64,000 bases of DNA from Labilibacter marinus (GCF_001659685.2 NZ_LXYE02000030.1:62001-126000), one strand, 5' to 3'. Shown: positions 42,380 to 51,437, numbered from the stretch's first letter. Notes: generated from the sequence alone by a model not told the origin. A program made the numbers and translations.

Positions 42380-43615
42380 ATGGATAATGTTAAAAATATT
42401 TTAGTCTCATTAGATATTGAAGGCCAATCTCATGAACTTGGAGAATTAGTACTAAACAATAGGACTATCTACTTTCGTTATAATACTAATTTTTTAAAAC
42501 TAGGCATAAATATTTCGCCTATTAAGTTGCCTTTGAGTAGTGAAATAGCAACTGCAGGCCCAGAACCATTCGAAGGATTATTTGGAGTTTTTAGTGATTC
42601 GTTGCCCGATGGTTGGGGTAAGTTATTACTCGATAGAACGCTTGCATCTAAGAAAGTGGATTTACAAAGCTTGACTCCCTTAGATCGTTTGTCTTATGTT
42701 GGAGATAAAGGAATGGGTGCCTTGTGCTATAGACCAAAGTTTGATGAAGATATTAATGTTTTATCAAAGATAGAGTTAGATACTCTCGCACAGGAGATGG
42801 GTCATATTTTAAAGGGTATTGATTCTGATATTATAGAAGAATTATTTACACTCGGAGGTTCCTCAGGAGGTGCTCGCCCAAAAATATTTGTTGGTTATAA
42901 TAAGGATACCAACGAAATAGTGCATGGGCACCATCAATTGGCTGAAGGTTTTGAAGATTGGATTATAAAATTTCCATCTTCTTCAGATAACAAAGAGATT
43001 GCCAACGTTGAGTATGCCTACCATAAGATGGCTTTAAAAGCAGGGCTTAATATGAGTGAATGTAAATTATTTACAGGCCGCTCAGGGCAAACTTATTTTG
43101 GTACAAAGCGCTTCGATCGCATTAAAGGCAAAAGAATCCATATGCACACAGCTAGTGGTTTAATGCATGATAACTTTAGGATGAGTACCATGGATTATGG
43201 ACATCTAATGGATTGTGCATTTCAGATGGAAAAACATGTTGAAGCCTATGAAAAGGTTCTGCGTTTAGCTGCATTTAATGTGTTTGCACACAATAGAGAC
43301 GATCATAGTAAGAATTTTTCATTTTTAATGGATGCCAAAGGGCGTTGGAATTTTGCACCAGTCTATGATTTAACATTCTCAAATTCTGCGTACGGTTTCC
43401 ATAGTACTATGATTGCAGGAGAAAGTAAGAATCCTGGAAAGAAACATTTATTAGAGCTAGCTAAACATTTTGGGATAAAAAAACCATATCAACTGTTGGA
43501 GGAAGTCCAAGAAGCCATTTGTCAATGGAATACAATAGCTAAAGAATGTGGTGTTTCTAAAACCTTAATTAATAATATTGAAAAGGTAATGAATGATGTA
43601 AATAAAAATGCCTGA
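42380..43615 (+). CDS. hipA: HipA-type serine/threonine kinase toxin
   Basis: 411 aa. Glycine-rich ATP loop GGSSGGARPK (159-168), catalytic segment N305-R-D-D-H-S-K-N312 and the YDLTFS metal segment are all present, so it should be an active kinase. The N-terminal subdomain (about 1-110) carries FSDSLPDGWGKLLLDR, usual for the family. In characterised members HipA phosphorylates tRNA synthetases and halts growth; the target here is unknown. With hipB it probably stabilises the element or gives abortive protection. Its stop codon lies in the terminator hairpin that separates it from the convergent recombinase gene. Confidence 0.9.
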   Translation: MDNVKNILVSLDIEGQSHELGELVLNNRTIYFRYNTNFLKLGINISPIKLPLSSEIATAGPEPFEGLFGVFSDSLPDGWGKLLLDRTLASKKVDLQSLTPLDRLSYVGDKGMGALCYRPKFDEDINVLSKIELDTLAQEMGHILKGIDSDIIEELFTLGGSSGGARPKIFVGYNKDTNEIVHGHHQLAEGFEDWIIKFPSSSDNKEIANVEYAYHKMALKAGLNMSECKLFTGRSGQTYFGTKRFDRIKGKRIHMHTASGLMHDNFRMSTMDYGHLMDCAFQMEKHVEAYEKVLRLAAFNVFAHNRDDHSKNFSFLMDAKGRWNFAPVYDLTFSNSAYGFHSTMIAGESKNPGKKHLLELAKHFGIKKPYQLLEEVQEAICQWNTIAKECGVSKTLINNIEKVMNDVNKNA

Positions 43616-43641
43616 ATTTCCCCCAAAAAGGGGAAATTCAG
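43612..43641. terminator. Bidirectional hairpin between hipA and the recombinase gene
   Basis: Perfect 12-bp arms CTGAATTTCCCC and GGGGAAATTCAG around CAAAAA, placed between two convergent genes. No long T-run follows on either strand, so termination strength is uncertain. Confidence 0.6.
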
Positions 43642-43655
43642 ATCATCCATATCCA

Positions 43656-44870
43656 TTAGTATAAATCCTTAATCTTCTCCATGTTTTTTTGAATCAAAGC
43701 TTCTGTCGTTCGTGCATAACGCTGCGTCATTTTAGTGCTTGAATGACCAAGAGTTTTTGAAACAACTTCGAGAGGCATATTATTCTCTAAAGCAACAGTA
43801 GTGGCAAAAGTATGCCGTGCCGTATGTGTTGAAATGGGTTTATCAATACTACATATAATACCAATCTCTTTTAGGTAGGCATTCATCTTTTGATTGCTCA
43901 AGACGGGGAGGACTGCATCCTTTCCCATGAGTTCTGGTTCGTTTTTATATTTAGCCATTAATTTTTTAGCCGCTTCGATAACGAATATGGTACTCATCTG
44001 ATCGGTTTTAGTACGTTTTTTATGTATCCAGGTAATTCCATTTCCATCAGTTGTGATATGCTGTCTTTTTAATGATTTGACATCAGAGAAGGCTAATCCG
44101 GTAAAACAGCAAAAAATAAAAACATCACGAACCTGTCTTAAGCGTTCTATGCTTATATCTTTATTAATGACTATATCCAATTCCTCTTTGGTAAGATATA
44201 CTGCATCAACAGGCTTAAGTTTGAATTTAATAGTAGCAAATGGATCTTTCTTCATCCAACCATTAGCCAATGCAATGCGAACAATCTTTTTGAAGTTTTT
44301 CAAATACTTAATGGTAGTGTTGTGGGCACATTTACGTTCAGTTTTTAAGTATAATTCATAATTACGTACAAACTGATGATTCAGGTCTTCCAAGGCTATA
44401 TCTTCACGTTTGTGTTGCCAACGAATAAAATCTTTGGTATGTGTATAACAGGTTTCGTAGCGTTGAACTGTATCAGGAGCGAAGTCAATGCCAATTAACT
44501 TTCTGGCATTGTCGTTATGTTCCTGGAATACTTTAAGAATAGTGCGCCTGGTTTCTTTTTTGCCAACAATCTTCTCTTTAATAATTCTGGGAGATACTTG
44601 TTGATTGTCCATAATGAGGAAATCAAAGTAGGATTTAATTTTTGAAGAGTGAAGCTCTATTAGTTGATTAACTTCCTGTGATTTTTCAGAATTGCCTTTT
44701 GCTAATTGTTTTGTTTCATTCCATTGTTTAGGTTGAATGCTTTTCTTTAAGGCATACTCGTCTCTTTCTTTGTTAATGATGATTCTAACGAAGATAGGAG
44801 CTTCTCCGTTTTTAAGCAATTTTGTCTTCTTGATAAAGAAGTTGATTTTAATGGTCTCAAGTCCACTCAT
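43656..44870 (-). CDS. Tyrosine recombinase (integrase) of the element
   Basis: 404 aa. The N-terminal arm-binding part (about 1-100) and SAM-like core-binding domain (about 110-215) precede the catalytic domain. His349-x-x-Arg352 (STHTARHTF), His376 (LGHSS) and the nucleophile Tyr385 (RYAR) are in place. The first catalytic Arg, normally in TGLR, is replaced in FTGLAFSDV, as in other Bacteroidota transposon integrases. It lies next to the intact tRNA-Ser and the att repeat, and arm-type repeats are found between its start and the tRNA. It catalyses insertion and excision at the tRNA 3' end. Confidence 0.92.
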   Translation of the reverse strand: MSGLETIKINFFIKKTKLLKNGEAPIFVRIIINKERDEYALKKSIQPKQWNETKQLAKGNSEKSQEVNQLIELHSSKIKSYFDFLIMDNQQVSPRIIKEKIVGKKETRRTILKVFQEHNDNARKLIGIDFAPDTVQRYETCYTHTKDFIRWQHKREDIALEDLNHQFVRNYELYLKTERKCAHNTTIKYLKNFKKIVRIALANGWMKKDPFATIKFKLKPVDAVYLTKEELDIVINKDISIERLRQVRDVFIFCCFTGLAFSDVKSLKRQHITTDGNGITWIHKKRTKTDQMSTIFVIEAAKKLMAKYKNEPELMGKDAVLPVLSNQKMNAYLKEIGIICSIDKPISTHTARHTFATTVALENNMPLEVVSKTLGHSSTKMTQRYARTTEALIQKNMEKIKDLY

Positions 44871-44966
44871 AATAATAAATTTTTGGTGTTAAAATTATTT
44901 TTATGAGTTCATTTTTAAACGATTTAAAACCGAGTAATAGAGCGCAATACAGAGCTTTTTTAACTC

Positions 44967-45010
44967 TTTCTGGTGGACTATAATGAGGACTTTTTAAGTC
45001 CACCAGAAAT
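44967..45010. promoter_or_regulatory. Recombinase arm-type sites, right end
   Basis: TTTCTGGTGGACT (44967-44979), GAGGACTT (44985-44992) and AAGTCCACCAGAAAT (44996-45010) form an inverted set with 13-bp perfect outer arms. The same words occur at the other end of the element (29218-29243). They could also act as a hairpin in the recombinase leader. Confidence 0.55.
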
Positions 45011-45060
45011 CCACCCAAAAACTGCCTTTTTCTGCCTTTTATTGCACACTTTTGCGCATT

Positions 45061-45094
45061 AAAAAACCCTGTAAGTGTTGACTTACAAGGTTTT
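45061..45094 (-). terminator. Element-borne terminator for tRNA-Ser
   Basis: CCCTGTAAGT (45067-45076) and ACTTACAAGG (45081-45090) pair over 9 of 10 positions, extended by A/T flanks. On the minus strand a T6 run follows. It stands 25 bp beyond the tRNA 3' end and replaces the original terminator that was pushed to 29112-29145 by the insertion. Confidence 0.7.
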
Positions 45095-45114
45095 ACTTTA
45101 AATTGCTTTCGCAC

Positions 45115-45132
45115 TCAGCGGAGAGAGAGGGA
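45115..45132. repeat. att direct repeat, right copy (within tRNA-Ser 3' end)
   Basis: TCAGCGGAGAGAGAGGGA, identical to 29145-29162. Covers the acceptor-stem 3' strand and part of the T-arm of tRNA-Ser plus 4 bp beyond, the classical target of tRNA-specific integrases. Confidence 0.88.
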
Positions 45133-45203
45133 TTCGAACCCCCGGTACCTCGCAGTACAATGGTTTTCAAGACCACCGCATTCGACCACTCTGCCATCTC
45201 TCC
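45119..45203 (-). tRNA. tRNA-Ser (UGA anticodon)
   Basis: On the minus strand it runs GGAGAGATGG ... TCTCTCCG, with a 7-bp acceptor stem (GGAGAGA/TCTCTCC), a D-arm region, an anticodon loop CTTGAAA (anticodon TGA), a long variable arm typical of class II tRNAs and the T-loop TTCGAAT. Discriminator base is G, and CCA is not encoded. It is the integration target of the 29-45 kb element and is left intact. Confidence 0.93.
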
Positions 45204-45460
45204 AAAATTTTTATATCTCGTCTGAAACCCTTGCTGTTGCTATTGTTTCAGTGTGTATCTCTTTTGATAACGGGTGCAAATGTAGAGGAATTTTTTGAAC
45301 TGCAAAAATAAAAATGAAAAAAAATATAAGCTTTAATGCTTTGTAGGGCGTAAGTGCTTTTTTTTCAAATGTGTATGTGTTCAAAAAATATTTAAATTAT
45401 TTTTCACCTCAAGCTACTTGATACCTTTCAAGTATGACTTGAGGTGTTATTGTAATGCTT

Positions 45461-46117
45461 TTAAAACTTACCAAATTTAAAAGCCAAACCAAAATTCCAT
45501 CCATGCAACATGTTTTTTGAAGCTATTGAACTGAAGTCTGTACCTTCGCTCGTATAGCTTAAGTTAACATCGCTGGTATATCTATAACTACATGATAATG
45601 CAAATCGCATAAACTTAACCACATTAAATTCTAATTCAACTCCAGGTTCCAATACAAAAAATGCGTCGCTATCTTCATAAGTATCCTCATAGTTGTAATT
45701 GTTATCATAGTCAAAGTTGGTAGTTGTATACGCAACACCTCCAGCTCCAATAAGTATTGGAAAGGATAGGTGCACTGGGTGTTTAGCTCCAATAATAGGC
45801 TCTAAAAGAAGTCCCCCATAACCTCCCGCAAACTCATAATCCTTGTTTAAACTAACATCATGTTTTGGTTCGGTAATAAATCCATAACCGCCCAAACCTA
45901 AGGTAAAAGCATGGTTAATGACCCATCCTCCTTTAGCTCCCATCAAAATGGCATCTCTGTTGGCTATATTTGAATAATTAACCATCAGGCCACCGTATCC
46001 ACCATTGCTACGGACCGACTCATTACTAAAAATGGTTCTTATTTCATTTGATTCTTCCTGTGCATAAACAAGGTTAGTAACACAGGCAACGGCAATGATT
46101 AAAAGTAAATGTTTCAT
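45461..46117 (-). CDS. Outer-membrane beta-barrel protein
   Basis: 218 aa with signal peptide (about 1-19, LVYAQ). Alternating aromatic/glycine strands (GGYGGLMVNYS, GGWVINHAFTLGLGGYGF, GGYGGLLLEPIIGAK) and a terminal aromatic strand WNFGLAFKFGKF mark an eight- to ten-stranded barrel. Last of a minus-strand group headed by an ECF sigma factor, probably a member of that regulon. A hairpin with 9-bp outer arms (CACCTCAAG/CTTGAGGTG, 45405-45446) follows the gene and may end the operon. Function unknown. Confidence 0.7.
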   Translation of the reverse strand: MKHLLLIIAVACVTNLVYAQEESNEIRTIFSNESVRSNGGYGGLMVNYSNIANRDAILMGAKGGWVINHAFTLGLGGYGFITEPKHDVSLNKDYEFAGGYGGLLLEPIIGAKHPVHLSFPILIGAGGVAYTTTNFDYDNNYNYEDTYEDSDAFFVLEPGVELEFNVVKFMRFALSCSYRYTSDVNLSYTSEGTDFSSIASKNMLHGWNFGLAFKFGKF

Positions 46118-46181
46118 GGTATAATTGTTTTTCTTTTTCTTAAATCGATAAAAATGTAATTAGCATATATTTTTAATGCAG

Positions 46182-46700
46182 TTAAAATGTATATCCCAAT
46201 CCTATGGATATTAAATCCATATTAACTTTAAATGCGGTGGCGCCTCCAAATTCAAAGTTGGGATTGATATCTGTTGAAATCACAAAAGGATATTTCAAAA
46301 ATCTATATTCTAATCCTATAATTCCGTCTAAACCAGCAGCAAAATAGTTTCCCCTATATTCGTTAGTAGGGCGCCAAGGTTTAAAAGGGTTATTTCGTTT
46401 GTATCTAGTATAATATCTAAAGTGAGCACCATATCCATAAAATAGAAACAATTGATAGTTCTGTTTTTTAGGAAATGCTAGCTGATGAAATGTTCTGTAC
46501 GCATTTAATGTTATACCTCCGTCTCTAAAACCTAACTGGGCAGAAAAAGCCGTTTCGTTGGGTAAAAGTCGTTTGTAATTAAAACCTGTGTATACACCTG
46601 TTTTAAGAGAAACCAGATTTTTGTAATCCTGCCCTTTTGCATTTGAGCAATAAGCTAGGATGAAACTAAAAAATAAGAGTTTATATATAGTTGTATTCAT
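46182..46700 (-). CDS. Secreted outer-membrane barrel-like protein
   Basis: 172 aa, signal peptide about 1-23 (NAKGQ). Strand-rich: VSLKTGVYTGFNYKRLL, FLFYGYGAHFRYYTRY, YFAAGLDGIIGLEYRF and a last VNMDLISIGLGYTF that ends in an aromatic residue, as outer-membrane barrels do. It follows the DUF4097-like gene in the same direction (75-bp gap). Function unknown. Conserved presence beside ECF sigma factors is an inference from this one site. Confidence 0.62.
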   Translation of the reverse strand: MNTTIYKLLFFSFILAYCSNAKGQDYKNLVSLKTGVYTGFNYKRLLPNETAFSAQLGFRDGGITLNAYRTFHQLAFPKKQNYQLFLFYGYGAHFRYYTRYKRNNPFKPWRPTNEYRGNYFAAGLDGIIGLEYRFLKYPFVISTDINPNFEFGGATAFKVNMDLISIGLGYTF

Positions 46701-46775
46701 GGGGCTTGAAGTTATTAGGGAATGGATATTAAAATCCTCTCTAAGCTATGTTTAAAGGAACTTGTACCTGACTAA

Positions 46776-47861
46776 TTAATAAATATTTAAGTTGGCTTCT
46801 GTAATATCAATTTTTACATTACTGCTACTGTTCTTATTCAGATGGTAGCCAGATTTTGTTAAAGTACCTTCTTCATCAGCTACTTCTGCAGGTTGCCAGA
46901 TAATACTTTTATCGCTACTGCAATTTGCCTTTAGATATGATGTTTTAATGTTGTAAGCATCTTCTTTAGGTAGCTTAAGCCATACATCGGCATGTGTACT
47001 ATATATAGTTATGGATTCAAATCCACTTTGACAATTTAATTTTTTTAGAATGCCATATTTTAATCTAATATTAGCTTCGGAGCTGATGTTGTTGATAAAT
47101 AGCTGGCAAAACTCAGTTTCAGAAAACAAATAGTTGGTATTAGTTATTTCAATATCACCTCGTTTACTGGTAAGTTTTAATAGGTTAGCCTCTTCAATAT
47201 TTAAGTTAGAAGATTTACTTTCAATGGTTAAATTATTAGCTTTAGTAATGCTGGCTTCTAAAAAGTTTAGCTTTAGGTTACCGCGTTCAATGGCATTTAA
47301 TCTAGCACTTCCAAAGGATAATTCTAACTGGTTATTTCCTTTTAACTCTCTGGCTTGAAAATCACCATTACTTAATTTTATATCGGTGTCACCTAGTAAA
47401 CTAGGCAGTATTATATTGCCATATTTATTATCAATATTTAAATTGATATAGTTGGGTATAGTAATGTAATAATCAACATGTGTTTGATCTGCGTTAGAAG
47501 AAAACAAATTGGTAGCTTCTTTTAAATCCTTAAATAAAGAAGAGTAGCTATTTCCGTACTGTGTTTTAACGGTTCTGTATAAGCTATTTCCTGCAAAATC
47601 GAAGTTTACACTATTCTTAATTTTCTTAAATCGATTTTCATTTTTTTCTGCAATAATAAATTCAATATTAATTTTTACAGAATCCTTGTCCCAAGTATCT
47701 ACATATACCGAACCATACTTATTGCTTAGTTCTAATGTACCCGAGGGCGCAATTTTAAAGGTTTTAGAAATGTTAGATTCTTCCCTGAAATTTTGAGCGG
47801 AGGTGCTGAGGTTAATTCCCCACAAACCTGTTAATATGATGAGTATTTTAAAGTATCGCAT
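46776..47861 (-). CDS. DUF4097-like beta-helix/adhesin-type protein
   Basis: 361 aa with signal peptide (about 1-22, STSAQ). Short repeated strands (GTLELSNKYGSVYVDTWDKDSVKI, LNIDNKYGNIILPSLLGDTDIKLSNGDF, LNIEEANLLKLTSKRGDIEI) match the beta-solenoid pattern of DUF4097/putative auto-transporter adhesin proteins. Envelope location is expected. It lies 24 bp after the anti-sigma-like gene and may be a sensing or envelope-stress component. Function not established. Confidence 0.7.
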   Translation of the reverse strand: MRYFKILIILTGLWGINLSTSAQNFREESNISKTFKIAPSGTLELSNKYGSVYVDTWDKDSVKINIEFIIAEKNENRFKKIKNSVNFDFAGNSLYRTVKTQYGNSYSSLFKDLKEATNLFSSNADQTHVDYYITIPNYINLNIDNKYGNIILPSLLGDTDIKLSNGDFQARELKGNNQLELSFGSARLNAIERGNLKLNFLEASITKANNLTIESKSSNLNIEEANLLKLTSKRGDIEITNTNYLFSETEFCQLFINNISSEANIRLKYGILKKLNCQSGFESITIYSTHADVWLKLPKEDAYNIKTSYLKANCSSDKSIIWQPAEVADEEGTLTKSGYHLNKNSSSNVKIDITEANLNIY

Positions 47862-47885
47862 AACGTATTGTTTATTCTGTCCCTA

Positions 47886-48428
47886 TTAAATATTAGAAAT
47901 CTTAGTTTGCTCAGTTTCTATTTCTTGCTGAGGTTCAATGTATTTAAGTATATCTTCTAATATTTGTAATTTCATCCTGTAATTTTGTACCATAGCTTCT
48001 ACCACCTCGGTATTTGAAATATTTTCCTGAAGATCATTTTTAAGCTCAAGCATAGCCTTATCAAGTAAGGCAAGTTCAGCTTCAATGTCTGTTTTAATAT
48101 CAGGATCGCTCGATGTGAGTTTAAATATTTGCTGTTTCTTTTGTAATACCTTGTTATTATAATACTGTTCCGTCTCTAGCACTTCCTCATAAGCTGCTGA
48201 CATATGTTGTTGTTGAGGTTGACTAGTTGAGAAATAGTTGTATCCCAACAGTGCCACCATTAATATAGCTGCTGCTCCTGAAATACGGTATGTAATAAGC
48301 TTTCGGCTTAAGCCTCGTTTTTTTTGAGTGTCTTGCGATATTCTTTCCCACATATCGCCTGAGGGCGTTAAGTCATCAAATGAACCGCGATTCTCCTCTA
48401 TGTATTTATCAAGTTTATCAGTCATCAT
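47886..48428 (-). CDS. Anti-sigma-factor-like membrane protein
   Basis: 180 aa. The N-terminal 45 residues are cytoplasmic and carry a SGDMWERI motif as seen in Bacteroidota anti-sigma proteins. One membrane helix (about 50-66, ISGAAAILMVALLGYNYF), then a periplasmic coiled-coil-like tail rich in Glu, Gln and Leu. It directly follows the sigma factor gene (9-bp gap). Predicted to hold the sigma factor at the membrane until an envelope signal arrives. Confidence 0.72.
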   Translation of the reverse strand: MMTDKLDKYIEENRGSFDDLTPSGDMWERISQDTQKKRGLSRKLITYRISGAAAILMVALLGYNYFSTSQPQQQHMSAAYEEVLETEQYYNNKVLQKKQQIFKLTSSDPDIKTDIEAELALLDKAMLELKNDLQENISNTEVVEAMVQNYRMKLQILEDILKYIEPQQEIETEQTKISNI

Positions 48429-48437
48429 TTAATGTTT

Positions 48438-49004
48438 TTAATTTGTACTATATTCAAAATTCCCAGCCTTAATAATCTCTAATAATTTCTTTTTGGCTCG
48501 GGCTAGTTGCGATTTCGAGGTTGATTCCGAAATGTCAAGTATTCCTGCAATCTCCTGATGGTCGTACCCTTCTAATAAGTAAAGCGAAAAAACTATCCTA
48601 TATCCATCGGGTAGTAACCCCATTGCTCTCTTAATTTTTTCCACTTGCATTAAACTATCATCCTCTATCGTTTCTTCGCTCAGTTCGTGTTTGTAAGCAT
48701 GGTCTCCATATTCTAATTCTACTTTTCTTTTTTTAAGTTGGTTGATGCACCTGTTTACCACAATGCGTTTTATCCAAGCACCAAAAGTCGATTCAAATCG
48801 GAAAGTGTCTAACTTCCTAAAAGCCTCACAAAATGCTTCTTGCAGAACATCCTCTGCTTCGGCCACATTATTCATCATGCGATAGCATATATTGAACATT
48901 GCCTTGGCATAAAGCTCGTAAAGGTTCTTCTGAGCTTTAGGGTTGCCCTTTTGTGCCTTTTTAATAATGGGTTTATGTATGTCGAGATTTACTGTTTCCA
49001 ACAA
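48438..49004 (-). CDS. ECF-type RNA polymerase sigma factor
   Basis: 188 aa. Region 2 (ICYRMMNNVAEAEDVLQEAFCEAFRKLDTFRFESTFGAWIKRIVVNRCINQLKKRK) and region 4 (LPDGYRIVFSLYLLEGYDHQEIAGILDISESTSKSQLARAKKKLLEII) are both complete. First gene of a five-gene minus-strand group with an anti-sigma-like protein, a DUF4097-like protein and two barrel proteins. Probably directs transcription of this envelope group and itself. Confidence 0.92.
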   Translation of the reverse strand: MLETVNLDIHKPIIKKAQKGNPKAQKNLYELYAKAMFNICYRMMNNVAEAEDVLQEAFCEAFRKLDTFRFESTFGAWIKRIVVNRCINQLKKRKVELEYGDHAYKHELSEETIEDDSLMQVEKIKRAMGLLPDGYRIVFSLYLLEGYDHQEIAGILDISESTSKSQLARAKKKLLEIIKAGNFEYSTN

Positions 49005-49203
49005 TCTAAATTTTACCTAATGACAATGTGTTTTTAGGATAGTTGCACCGAAAGTAAATAAAAATAAAATTTTATGGATAGAATCATCCAGTTATCTTGA
49101 TGTATTGGTATGTTACTCAAATAGCTTGCATAAATTTATAATTTATTAATATATTACATCCGATTTGTTGATAAGACTAAATTCTTATCGAGCAAAATGA
49201 ATT

Positions 49204-51045
49204 ATGAAGATGAAAAATCCCAACGAATTATTTCAAGTCAGAAATGTTATTGTCGATAAGGCATTGGTGATTGGCTATTTCTTTGGGCTTTTCTCATATT
49301 TTGTCACCTTATCGCGTGCAATTAGTTATGGTTTTGACTTTGCCTTTGTGTTAATAACAGTAGTTATGATTGGCATGGGGTTAATTGCATTTTTCAGAAA
49401 ACGATTAAGTTTAAGTATTAAGGTATACACCATCATGGTGGTTGTTTTACTGGCGTTAATTTCAGGACTAACCAAATATGGATTTTTAGTCTCCTCAAAA
49501 GCTTATATAATTTTAATACCTGTATTTGTATCATTTATATTAGAGTATAAAAAGGCTTTAATGGCTATGGTCTTTTATGGTTTAGTCTATTCGTGTTTTG
49601 GTGTGTTATATATATATGATATAATTCCCTTTACAGTTGATGCCAATGAGTATGTGCTCGATATCAATGCGTGGTTAATGGATTTAAGTATTATTCTATT
49701 AACAGGATTCACATTGCTTTATGTGGGTAGAATTTATTCGGATACCATCTTGGAAAAACTTTCTGTTATAAAAACCAAAACTGGTGCATTAGCTTACAGA
49801 GAAAATAGATACCGTTACTTATTTGAGCATTCATTTGATGCTATTTTTATTTTAAATGGTATTGAGGTTAAAGAAGTGAATGAGCGAGCGCTTGAGTTGT
49901 TTGGCGAAAAGAAAGAAAATCTCATAGGTAAAACAATATTAGACCTGTCTACTATATATCAGGTTGATGGAGTTAGTTCGGAGGAAAAAATTAAATACAT
50001 CGAAGGTAAGGTTGAAATTGGAAAGCCTAATTATTTTGAATGGAGACATTTGAAAACGAATGGAGAAAGTTTTTTAGCTTCGGTTAGCTTGGCCTTAATG
50101 AAGGATGGCGATGTGCAATTTTATCAGGCCGTGGTTAAGGATATTACTAAGCAAAAGAAACAAGAAGAAGAGTTAGAGCGTTATAAAACGCATTTAGAAG
50201 GTTTGGTGCAAGTACGTACAGAGGAGTTAGAGCAAACCAATGAAGAGTTAACACAGTCTAATTTCGATTTAATTGACCAAAGAAATAAGCTAGAGTTAGC
50301 ACTAAGGGAGTTACATGAAACGCAAGAAAAATTAATAGAGTCAGAAAAGATGTCGTCTATTGGTATATTAACAGCTGGTGTTGCGCACGAAATTAATAAC
50401 CCATTAAACTATATTCAATCTGGTCTTTATAGTCTTCAAAATTTAGATGAAGGACATTATGGAGACTTGTCGGAATTGGAATTGAAATCCCTGAATGAGC
50501 AAATTGTTTTGGGTATGGAAGAAGGTGTACGACGTATCAGTAATATTGTAAAGAGTTTGCAACGCTTCAACAAAAAAAACGAGAAAAATTTCACAAGTTG
50601 TAATATTCGTATTATTATTGAGAGTTGTTTAAGTATTTTGGCTTCTGAAATAAAAGGAAGAATTAATGTTGTTAAGCAGTTTCCAGAAGAAGATGTGTTT
50701 GTAGAAGGAAGCGAAGGTGAATTGAGTAGAGCATTTATTAATATGTTGTATAATTCAATTCAGGCAATAGAAAATAAAGGAGAGGTGAAGATAAATATTA
50801 GCGTTCAGGAAAATATAATGCTGAAAGTTGATATTATTGATAATGGAGCAGGGATGGATGACGAGGTTAGAAATAAAATTTTTGAACCATTCTTTACCAC
50901 AAAGGAAGCCGGTCAAGGTACAGGCCTAGGGCTTTCAACGGTATATAATATTATAGATAAACATAAGGGAAGGGTTCATGTGGAATCAAAAAAGGGGGAA
51001 GGTTCCTGGTTTAGTGTATTTATTCCCATTAAAAGTAAAAATTAA
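49204..51045 (+). CDS. Membrane PAS-domain sensor histidine kinase
   Basis: 613 aa. Six predicted membrane helices (about 20-185) form an input module, followed by a PAS domain (about 200-315, YRYLFEHSFDAIFILNGIEVKEVNERALELFG), a coiled coil (about 320-380), HisKA with phospho-acceptor His in GVAHEINNPLNYI (about 393) and an HATPase domain with N-box (FINMLYNSIQAIEN), DNGAGMD and GTGLGLS. Overlaps the receiver gene by 1 bp (TAATG), so the two are coupled. Signal and target unknown. Confidence 0.9.
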   Translation: MKMKNPNELFQVRNVIVDKALVIGYFFGLFSYFVTLSRAISYGFDFAFVLITVVMIGMGLIAFFRKRLSLSIKVYTIMVVVLLALISGLTKYGFLVSSKAYIILIPVFVSFILEYKKALMAMVFYGLVYSCFGVLYIYDIIPFTVDANEYVLDINAWLMDLSIILLTGFTLLYVGRIYSDTILEKLSVIKTKTGALAYRENRYRYLFEHSFDAIFILNGIEVKEVNERALELFGEKKENLIGKTILDLSTIYQVDGVSSEEKIKYIEGKVEIGKPNYFEWRHLKTNGESFLASVSLALMKDGDVQFYQAVVKDITKQKKQEEELERYKTHLEGLVQVRTEELEQTNEELTQSNFDLIDQRNKLELALRELHETQEKLIESEKMSSIGILTAGVAHEINNPLNYIQSGLYSLQNLDEGHYGDLSELELKSLNEQIVLGMEEGVRRISNIVKSLQRFNKKNEKNFTSCNIRIIIESCLSILASEIKGRINVVKQFPEEDVFVEGSEGELSRAFINMLYNSIQAIENKGEVKINISVQENIMLKVDIIDNGAGMDDEVRNKIFEPFFTTKEAGQGTGLGLSTVYNIIDKHKGRVHVESKKGEGSWFSVFIPIKSKN

Positions 51046-51413
51046 TGCAGAGTTTAGGAGTTGTGCTTTATGTAGATGATGAGCCCATCAATTTAAAATT
51101 GTTTGGGATAATGTTTAGAGGAGTTTTTGAGATAATAACAAGTGAGTCGGGGATGGATGCATTAAATGTGTTAGCCGATAAAAAAGATATAGGAGCAGTC
51201 ATTACAGATATGAAGATGCCAGGAATGAATGGTTTGGAGTTTGTAATGGAAGCGCGTAAAGTGAGAGCAGACTTGCCCTATTTTCTGTTATCAGGTTATG
51301 GTTTAACTCCCGAAATTGACGAAGCCTTAAATAAAGACTTAATAGATGGTTATTTTCAGAAACCCTTAAAAAAATCGAAAATAGAAGAAGAGTTAGGAAA
51401 GTATTTTAAATAG
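51045..51413 (+). CDS. Single-domain response regulator
   Basis: 122-aa receiver domain only: acidic pair Asp11-Asp12, phospho-acceptor Asp55 (VITDMKMPG), SGYG and a late Lys in QKP. No output domain, so it acts through protein interaction or passes phosphate on. Coupled to the preceding kinase (1-bp overlap), which should be its partner. A clear intrinsic terminator follows. Confidence 0.9.
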   Translation: MQSLGVVLYVDDEPINLKLFGIMFRGVFEIITSESGMDALNVLADKKDIGAVITDMKMPGMNGLEFVMEARKVRADLPYFLLSGYGLTPEIDEALNKDLIDGYFQKPLKKSKIEEELGKYFK

Positions 51414-51437
51414 GAATATAACATGTATATATATTAT

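Larger units (their letters stand above)
29145..45132. mobile_element. tRNA-Ser-integrated element (about 16 kb), satellite- or IME-like
   Basis: Bounded by identical 18-bp repeats, one being the 3' end of tRNA-Ser(UGA). The tyrosine recombinase gene lies next to the intact tRNA copy and reads away from it. Other mobility-type genes are an excisionase-like HTH, a TOTE-type primase and two DUF4248-like proteins. No relaxase, conjugation, terminase or capsid gene is present, so it is not self-transmissible by itself. A phage satellite or mobilisable island is the best reading. Cargo is the CARF/sigma54-type regulated operon, an AbiEi-like/Fic fusion, a phosphoesterase and hipBA. Confidence 0.85.
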
